A DNA stretch of 25,051 nt from a virus, in the IMG/VR virus record IMGVR_UViG_3300038338_000007, positions 1 to 25,051 of that record; one strand, written 5' to 3'. The notes beneath the pieces were generated by a model, which worked only from the letters and a program-made list of their open reading frames with translations, had not been told where the DNA came from and searched no databases. Below are positions 19,456 through 25,051 of the stretch, piece after piece; within the stretch, counting starts at the first letter, position 1; each line of letters starts with the position of its first letter. Both the position numbers and the translations under genes were made by a program.

Positions 19456-21113
19456 TGCAGCTTGTATCAACGCTTGCATGTGGTGTAAATGGTGCCGGTA
19501 GCGGTACCGCGGAAATCTATGTTCGTGGAACAGCGACTCGCGCAACGTATTACACCGGTTACGATGGTTCCGGAGCGGTCGCGACCGGCGCGGATGTAAC
19601 ACTGGACACAAACGGTGGCGCAACCGTTTACGTAAATCAAAGCGTAGACGTAATAGTAAAAAGTTTCGCTGGAAGTCAAGTGCGGGCATTCACCGAGATG
19701 GTGGGTGCGCCTATCGTGGAATACTCCGGGGTGAGTTTTACCGGGACAGACTACACCACTGGGGCATCTGCCACGAGTAAGCCGATCACACTACAGGAGG
19801 TGCTGAATCTCTGGAACACAAGTGCGGGATCAATCGATTTTAACGTATTACTAGAGGGTTCATCGACCACAATCCAGGCTGCGCTGGGCACGGTTTCAGG
19901 GTTGTTTTTCAACGTAAAAAGCTCAGCCTACGGTGCCGTGGGTGATGGAACCACAGACGACACCACCGCTATTACAGCTGCTATAACCGCGGCGACTGCG
20001 AGTGGTGGAATTGTGTTCTTTCCAGCGGGAACCTATCGGGTTACAACTTCTCTTAGCCTTCCAGCAAACGTGTCTCTATTGGGATTGGGGCCAGAAAACA
20101 CGTTTATAACCATGGACCACGCTAGCAACAACCTACTGGTGTTATCCGGTGGTAGCAACGGTGGATTCCAATATGTAAAGGGAATAGCCTTTTCCGCGGC
20201 CCAGTCGTACACCGGGTTGCTTTTATACGGTGCTACAGCTGAAACATTCGCCACCTTCCAGCAGTGCTCATTTGGTGGCACCAACACAGCCGACACCATC
20301 ATAAGCATCGACATAGACCACGCGGTCGTTAGGTTCGATGACTGCTTTTTCCATCCCGAGGAAATCCCAGACACCGACCATGCGATATATATCGGATCAA
20401 GCGGAACCGACGAGGACATGGCGTGGTACTCGTTTACTGGTTGTAGATTTCAGTTTTCAGCAACCCAGACCGCGGTGACCTGCGACATGATACGAGCTGA
20501 GTCGTGCTTTATATCTGGTTGCCGTTTCGATTCCTCCCTAATGACCACCGCAGCCACCCTAACGTTTATAGATTGTTACGGCACGGCGGTTTCGGATATT
20601 CAGTCTGTCACTATTACGGGAAACTACTTCATCGGTAGCGCCACCGCAACGGTTCAAGGGCTAGATCTAGGGTCCGCCAACATAAATGTATACGAAGCGG
20701 GAAACCACTTTTCCGATGATATGACATTATACGGAGCTGGAGAAGAGACGGCGGGTGGATTCGTTCATTATGGCTCGAGGGAAAATAGGAACATAGACCT
20801 TGGAACGGATAATTCAGCTACGATACGCCTTAACACCATGGACTACGGATCGATACACATCACAAGATCTGATGCAACGGCGCTTACGCTTACCGCCGAT
20901 CTCATGCCACTGGGGTCTTGGTTTACAATCGTAATTCATAATTCCAATAGCGGGGCTGCCACCGGTAATATAACCCTTTCATCTGATGATTTCGCAGAAA
21001 GTACAGGTGTGTTTACCGTTGCTGCCAGTTCACACCGGATTCTTACATTTCGAATGGCCTACCTGTTCGGACCATATAAGTGGGGCGAGGTGGAAATAAC
21101 CGGGAATATCTAA
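19455..21113 (+). CDS. Tailspike-like protein with pectate-lyase motif
   Basis: A 552-residue protein. Residues 1-75 form a small beta domain (MQLVSTLACGVNGAG, then TAEIYVRGTATRATYY, ADVTLDTNGGATVYVN) found at the N terminus of many marine-type phage spikes, probably for attachment to the tail. At 153-175 comes the Pectate_lyase_3 signature AYGAVGDGTTDDTTAI, followed by about 270 residues of beta-helix turns. The last part, after about 440, is a strand-rich domain. A depolymerase for host capsule or O-antigen is the likely role; catalytic residues cannot be assigned. Its stop overlaps the next start. Confidence 0.85.
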   Translation: MQLVSTLACGVNGAGSGTAEIYVRGTATRATYYTGYDGSGAVATGADVTLDTNGGATVYVNQSVDVIVKSFAGSQVRAFTEMVGAPIVEYSGVSFTGTDYTTGASATSKPITLQEVLNLWNTSAGSIDFNVLLEGSSTTIQAALGTVSGLFFNVKSSAYGAVGDGTTDDTTAITAAITAATASGGIVFFPAGTYRVTTSLSLPANVSLLGLGPENTFITMDHASNNLLVLSGGSNGGFQYVKGIAFSAAQSYTGLLLYGATAETFATFQQCSFGGTNTADTIISIDIDHAVVRFDDCFFHPEEIPDTDHAIYIGSSGTDEDMAWYSFTGCRFQFSATQTAVTCDMIRAESCFISGCRFDSSLMTTAATLTFIDCYGTAVSDIQSVTITGNYFIGSATATVQGLDLGSANINVYEAGNHFSDDMTLYGAGEETAGGFVHYGSRENRNIDLGTDNSATIRLNTMDYGSIHITRSDATALTLTADLMPLGSWFTIVIHNSNSGAATGNITLSSDDFAESTGVFTVAASSHRILTFRMAYLFGPYKWGEVEITGNI

Positions 21114-22564
21114 TGCCGCAAAAACCAATCCCGCTTACCAATCAACAACGTAGCTCACAAGAAGAGCTCGGCGGGGGTTCGGCAATTGCAATGAACGTTG
21201 TCAGGGATGCTACGGATACATTGGTTCGTAGACCTGGGTTAGCGTTCACAACGGTAGCGACGGAAAGCCAGATAAACTCAGGTGGCATCGATTGCATCCA
21301 CGCGACCTACGGCGGTGTGCTCTATGCTACCGGGGCGTCTTTGGGCATCCACGACCTCTACAAGATTACCGCTGGTGGATATACCACCATTTCCCAAAAC
21401 CTGAATCAAAGGCTTCTCGGCACCGCCCGACCGCAGGTTGCGGAAACCGGGGCGTTGTTGGTCTTCGCGGCTGGGGAGGCACCACAAAAGATAGTTCTTG
21501 CGACCAACATATCAAGCCGACTTGGTGGCTCACCACCGGATGCGACCCACGTTATAGCAAACAGCCTTAGACTTTTGATAAACGATCCGAAAACAGACAC
21601 TTCACAGGTACGGTATTCTTCTATAGCTACTGGAACGGTGTATACCGGTCATGAAGTCTGGACACTGTCTGGATTATCCGGCTCTGCTACGGCGGAAGCA
21701 AGGCCTGACCCGGTTGTAGCGCTTGGTGAGAATACAAACACGGTTTTTGTTTTTGGCAGAAGCACGCTGCAGCTCTTCTCACCAGACCCTACCTGGACAT
21801 TTGCACCAGCGCAAACCATTAATCTAGGCTGTTCCGCCCCCTATTCAATTGTACGTGTAGACGAGAATTTCGCCTGGTTGGATGACAAGCGAAGATTCGT
21901 AATCTCAGACGGTCTTTCTTATCAGCCCATGTCCACTGACATTGATGGGGATCTCAAGAACCTCACGTCAGTCACGGACTGTTTTGGCTATCGTGTGTAT
22001 GAACCGCCGGTGGATTGTATGGTATGGACATTCCCTACAGACGGGCTCACCTTCGTCAAGCAGACAAACGGGGGCTGGTCGCAGTGGGCAAAGCGATCCG
22101 CATCAACTGGGATGTGGGAACCGTTGGGTGTAAACTGCCATACCTTTTTAATGCAGTCTGGTAAAAATATCGTTGGAACGACAGATGGTTACGTGGTGGA
22201 ATTAAGCCGGTCGGTTGAAACGGATTTCGATGTACCGATAGAGGCATACGTGGAAAGCGGGTTTGTAAGCCGGGTTACAACAGAACGAAAACACTGTAAA
22301 CGTATACAAATACTGCTAAAACGTGGTACAAACAGCGCGAGTACCACCACCGCACAAAGGCTGAGAATTAGTTATGCAGACGAGCCGGGCGAGTGGTGTG
22401 ATCCACTCTGGGTGGATTTGGGCACTAGCATTGATCAACACCCCGTGGTAGAATTAAACTCATTGGGTGTGTACCGAACGAGAAACTGGAGATTTGATTT
22501 CTCCACAGCAGATGAAATGGCAATTGTTGGAATAATTGAAGATTACGATACCTTGGGGGTATAG
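21113..22564 (+). CDS. Packaged-DNA stabilisation protein, P22 gp10-like
   Basis: A 483-residue protein, close to P22 gp10 (472). The start overlaps the tailspike stop (TAATG). The N-terminal segment PIPLTNQQRSSQEELGGGS leads to repeated blade-like strands: YATGASLGIHDLYKITAGG, VFVFGRSTLQLFS, AWLDDKRRFVISDG and others of a beta-propeller-type tail-hub protein. The C-terminal half has GGWSQWAKRSAS and a W-rich strand region. Known members close the portal after packaging and bind the tail. Gene order supports it. Confidence 0.85.
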   Translation: MPQKPIPLTNQQRSSQEELGGGSAIAMNVVRDATDTLVRRPGLAFTTVATESQINSGGIDCIHATYGGVLYATGASLGIHDLYKITAGGYTTISQNLNQRLLGTARPQVAETGALLVFAAGEAPQKIVLATNISSRLGGSPPDATHVIANSLRLLINDPKTDTSQVRYSSIATGTVYTGHEVWTLSGLSGSATAEARPDPVVALGENTNTVFVFGRSTLQLFSPDPTWTFAPAQTINLGCSAPYSIVRVDENFAWLDDKRRFVISDGLSYQPMSTDIDGDLKNLTSVTDCFGYRVYEPPVDCMVWTFPTDGLTFVKQTNGGWSQWAKRSASTGMWEPLGVNCHTFLMQSGKNIVGTTDGYVVELSRSVETDFDVPIEAYVESGFVSRVTTERKHCKRIQILLKRGTNSASTTTAQRLRISYADEPGEWCDPLWVDLGTSIDQHPVVELNSLGVYRTRNWRFDFSTADEMAIVGIIEDYDTLGV

Positions 22565-22999
22565 ATGGGCGTTGGATTAGAAAGAATCACCAGTGGACCG
22601 CAGCAGGCGTTTGGTCTATCAGAGGCTCCGGAGTCAAAGCAACACAAACGAAACCTCGCCATGCTAACCAAGGCGATAGCACAGTATCAGCAAGAGAACG
22701 AGCAAGCTCGTATGAACGCGATGCAACAGCAACTTAGGTCACTCCAGCCGTTGTTCGGCAAAATGAACGAGGTGTACGGTGGTAATGTCGCGCCTGATAT
22801 CAGCGGCTTACTATCTATGACTAGCGCCTATCCCGGTGGAAGGCAGTCGCTAGGTACCGCAACCGCTGAATCGGATGCCATAGCAAAAGCAAACGCTCCG
22901 CGAAAACCCGGGCCGTTGGGTGCCCTGAGCGATGTTCCGCTGGTGGGTGACTTCTTCAAGGGCCTGCAGAGCCTACCGCTGTTCGGGGATTTGTTTTAG
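22565..22999 (+). CDS. 144-residue helical protein after gp10-like gene
   Basis: The ATG directly follows the previous stop. The product has a Gln/Arg-rich coiled-coil-like helix (KAIAQYQQENEQARMNAMQQ and on), then Gly/Pro-rich parts and a hydrophobic C terminus (LVGDFFKGLQSLPLFGDLF). In P22 the same position is occupied by gp26 (needle) and gp14 (assembly); this one lacks the repeats of a needle. A minor internal or tail assembly protein is likely. Confidence 0.65.
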   Translation: MGVGLERITSGPQQAFGLSEAPESKQHKRNLAMLTKAIAQYQQENEQARMNAMQQQLRSLQPLFGKMNEVYGGNVAPDISGLLSMTSAYPGGRQSLGTATAESDAIAKANAPRKPGPLGALSDVPLVGDFFKGLQSLPLFGDLF

Positions 23000-23006
23000 G
23001 TGAATT

Positions 23007-24560
23007 ATGGCGTATAGAACCACGAAAGTAAAATCCGCTGCACCAAGGCCGACCCCATCCACAACCACCGCTATATCAGGGCCAACGGGATTACCCCCGG
23101 TATTTACCGAGTCATTACCGGGTTCGCTAAAATCATCCCTTACTACCAACTCGGATCCCGGGTCCAAATACCTCCCGCAACCTTTACCAGGATTAACCCC
23201 TCATCCCAGCACTGAACTGGATCCCGGGTCCAAATACCTCCCACAACCTGGCGTCTTTCCTACCCGGGTGGGAGATGCGTTAGGAATACCACGGAATCCA
23301 CAAATGCAGCCGGAGGGTGGATCTTCCCCCGCCCCGAATATCCGAGGTGGGATGGGGGCGGTAGAGGATTTGGTAACAGAAGCTACCCCTCCGGGCGAAA
23401 GCCAGCTTCCAACCACGTTTGAGGATCTGTTTCCACAAATAAAAGACCTACTAATGCAACCCGGGTTTTCTCAACAGCTCCTGGGTGGAATGATACTAGA
23501 GGGGTATGGAAACACCCCCACTTCTACACAAGATCAGTTCGAAGGTGCTCAGGGCTTTTTTGGTGACCCCACCCAGTCTGGTGATTTCTACAAACAGATG
23601 GAGGATTTTTTCACCAGCATGAATATGGATCCCACCCAGTCCACGGAATTCATGGAGAGGATGAGGGGGTTGGAGGGGATGACCGGGGCTGACAACCCGG
23701 CAATGCAGTTTTATAGTCAGCATATGTTGAATCGTCCAGACGTTTCCGCGGAACCTGGCTTCGGCACTTACTACGATACGGCGATTGAGCGGTCTTTAGA
23801 AGACCAGCAACGCGCATCTGCAGCCCGCGGTTCATACGGATCTACCACCGCTCAAGACATGGAGGGTCGTAGAATCGGGGAGCTCAGGGCCGACCAGGCA
23901 AATCGCGAGGCGGATTATAATCTAAAACGCCTTGGGGAAGAGCGTGCCTGGGAACAACTCGGCGGAACACTAGGTCTCAACGCTAGTGAGTCTCAACGCG
24001 GTTGGGCCGGTACAATGGGCGCGATAACAAGCGCAGCGGACGCGGCGGAACGCGCGGTTGGAATGGAGAACATTAATAAAGCCATCGCCGGGACAGGGGC
24101 TGCGACTGGTGCTGACGCGGCCGACCTGGCCAAAACCATAGGCGGTATTGAATCAGCGAACCTAGCAGACCTATCAGAAGACCGGGTGATGGAACTCCTG
24201 TCGAACCTGACGAGTGGCATTGACGAACAAAGTGCCGACAACCTACTCGGGGTTTTATCTGGCGCAGCTACGTCACAAAAACTCGGGAAGGAGCGGGTGG
24301 AAGCTCCGATAATCGCAGGGATGGATGCAAGTAACCTTGTTACCGATTTAACCGGCCCGGGGTTCGGGGGCATATTCGATTCGACCACAGACCTTATGGA
24401 AACACTAGCGTCATTTGGGCTTGGAACGTCTAAGGAAAGCATGAACCAAAACGACCAGGGTGTGCAGAAGTTTATGCAGGGTCTAGAGGTGGTGATGAAG
24501 GCGCTGGGGATGGATGTGCCAGGAATGGGGAGCATGGGAAGTACGGGGAAACCGGAGTAA
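23007..24560 (+). CDS. Candidate internal/ejection virion protein
   Basis: A 517-residue protein with AGGTGA upstream. The N-terminal 120 residues are low-complexity, Pro-rich, with a repeated decapeptide DPGSKYLPQP (first Asp near 50 and 72). The rest is Gly/Ala/Met/Gln-rich and mostly helical, with a stretch YDTAIERSLEDQQRASAARG near 253 and AAERAVGMENINKAIAGTGA near 345, typical of proteins ejected with the DNA. The place after gp10-like and before another helical gene matches the P22 ejection proteins (gp7, gp20, gp16), but sequence similarity cannot be tested here. Confidence 0.7.
   Translation: MAYRTTKVKSAAPRPTPSTTTAISGPTGLPPVFTESLPGSLKSSLTTNSDPGSKYLPQPLPGLTPHPSTELDPGSKYLPQPGVFPTRVGDALGIPRNPQMQPEGGSSPAPNIRGGMGAVEDLVTEATPPGESQLPTTFEDLFPQIKDLLMQPGFSQQLLGGMILEGYGNTPTSTQDQFEGAQGFFGDPTQSGDFYKQMEDFFTSMNMDPTQSTEFMERMRGLEGMTGADNPAMQFYSQHMLNRPDVSAEPGFGTYYDTAIERSLEDQQRASAARGSYGSTTAQDMEGRRIGELRADQANREADYNLKRLGEERAWEQLGGTLGLNASESQRGWAGTMGAITSAADAAERAVGMENINKAIAGTGAATGADAADLAKTIGGIESANLADLSEDRVMELLSNLTSGIDEQSADNLLGVLSGAATSQKLGKERVEAPIIAGMDASNLVTDLTGPGFGGIFDSTTDLMETLASFGLGTSKESMNQNDQGVQKFMQGLEVVMKALGMDVPGMGSMGSTGKPE
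23153..23249 (+). repeat. 31-base direct repeat inside the internal protein gene
   Basis: 23153-23183 and 23219-23249 differ by a single base. They encode the decapeptide DPGSKYLPQP twice and are separated by 35 bases, with a 66-base period that keeps the reading frame. Confidence 0.9.
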
Positions 24561-24564
24561 GTAA

Positions 24565-25051
24565 ATGGCAATCCGACCACATGAAATAGCTGCACTACTT
24601 TCCAAGCAGGTTGACCCCACTCAAGCCGCCTCAAGCTTCTCTGCTACCATTGGTGAGATAATAGCCAATAAGCAGAAAACCAAGCAGTTCGTCGACAAGC
24701 TAGCGCTGGAACGCGATAAGCTAAAGGCGCAGGAGGAATACCAGGCCGCTACGATCAAGCAAAAGGAACTGGATAGAGAACTCGAGTCGGATAAGTTTAG
24801 CGTTTCATCCAAACGGCGACAAGAAGACCTAGACCTACGTGAACGACAAAACCAAGCCCTCCAGTTAAAGGCGATAAGTGATGCGGCGAAAAAAGACCCC
24901 GCACTAGCCAGGGCATTAGCGGCGAATGAAGGGGTTCTTGCCGGCGGGGGGCAACCCCAACCTCAACGGCCACCAGCTCCGAACGTAGACCCCCTGGCCG
25001 CCCTTGGTGCCAGTGAACTCGCTCCCGCTTTACAGAAAGCGGTGGGACAGG
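24565..25051 (+). CDS. Helical virion protein, incomplete at the window end
   Basis: An open frame of 162 codons with no stop, running off the end. GGAG lies seven bases before the ATG, four bases after the previous stop. It is strongly helical and charged (KTKQFVDKLALERDKLKAQE, SDKFSVSSKRRQEDLDLRER), then Gly/Pro/Gln-rich (GGGQPQPQRPPAP). The composition and place fit the second of the ejection/internal proteins of a podovirus. The remaining part lies outside the window. Confidence 0.75.
   Translation, partial: MAIRPHEIAALLSKQVDPTQAASSFSATIGEIIANKQKTKQFVDKLALERDKLKAQEEYQAATIKQKELDRELESDKFSVSSKRRQEDLDLRERQNQALQLKAISDAAKKDPALARALAANEGVLAGGGQPQPQRPPAPNVDPLAALGASELAPALQKAVGQ

Noticed and set aside
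1-25051. CRISPR arrays, insertion sequences or transposases
   Set aside because: No regularly spaced repeats, terminal inverted repeats or transposase-like proteins were seen.

Overview
The window reads as part of a double-stranded DNA tailed phage, or a prophage of that type, with a P22-like podovirus head and neck. Almost every gene lies on the plus strand, packed with stop/start overlaps (ATGA, GTGA, TAATG). Shine-Dalgarno sites are of bacterial type and promoters look like sigma-70. Two predicted lipoproteins suggest a Gram-negative host, but the host cannot be named from this sequence. All family assignments below come from reading the sequence; no search was run.

Left part (about 1-3000), early/regulatory: a phage-type tRNA-His sits between two related promoter regions. 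It is followed by an operon of small proteins (a Cys-rich protein, three tiny peptides of which two are membrane-like, a 93-residue unknown) ending in a Cro-like XRE regulator. Then come about 700 bases without a protein gene. This gap holds candidate operators, a promoter whose -35 lies inside one operator, a structured RNA of about 160 nt ending in a strong terminator, and a GT-rich, palindrome-rich stretch that could be an origin. A new promoter drives four small genes, closed by a long hairpin terminator with eight Ts.

Middle part (about 3000-9000), accessory and DNA metabolism: an unusual long overlap of two frames, a single-stranded DNA-binding protein, a VRR-NUC nuclease, and then a module of two paralogous predicted HExxH lipoproteins flanking two paralogous MORN/YwqK-repeat proteins. 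After several small genes there is one minus-strand helix-turn-helix gene, overlapping both neighbours. Two paralogous Cys-rich small proteins and a candidate small terminase follow.

Right part (about 9000 to the end), virion: large terminase, portal, a GroES/Cpn10-like protein, scaffold, then a promoter with a folded leader, a 157-residue protein, a decoration-like protein, the major capsid protein, a beta-helix protein, a gp4-like adaptor, a second beta-helix protein, a tailspike-like protein with pectate-lyase motif, a gp10-like tail-stabilising protein, and three genes in the usual place of ejection/internal proteins, the last running off the window.

The most unusual points are the structured RNA next to the XRE gene, the paired lipoprotein metalloprotease-like genes, the Cpn10-like gene between portal and scaffold, the lone antisense regulator gene, and three separate places where duplicated small genes share junctions carrying the stop codon, ribosome binding site and next start.
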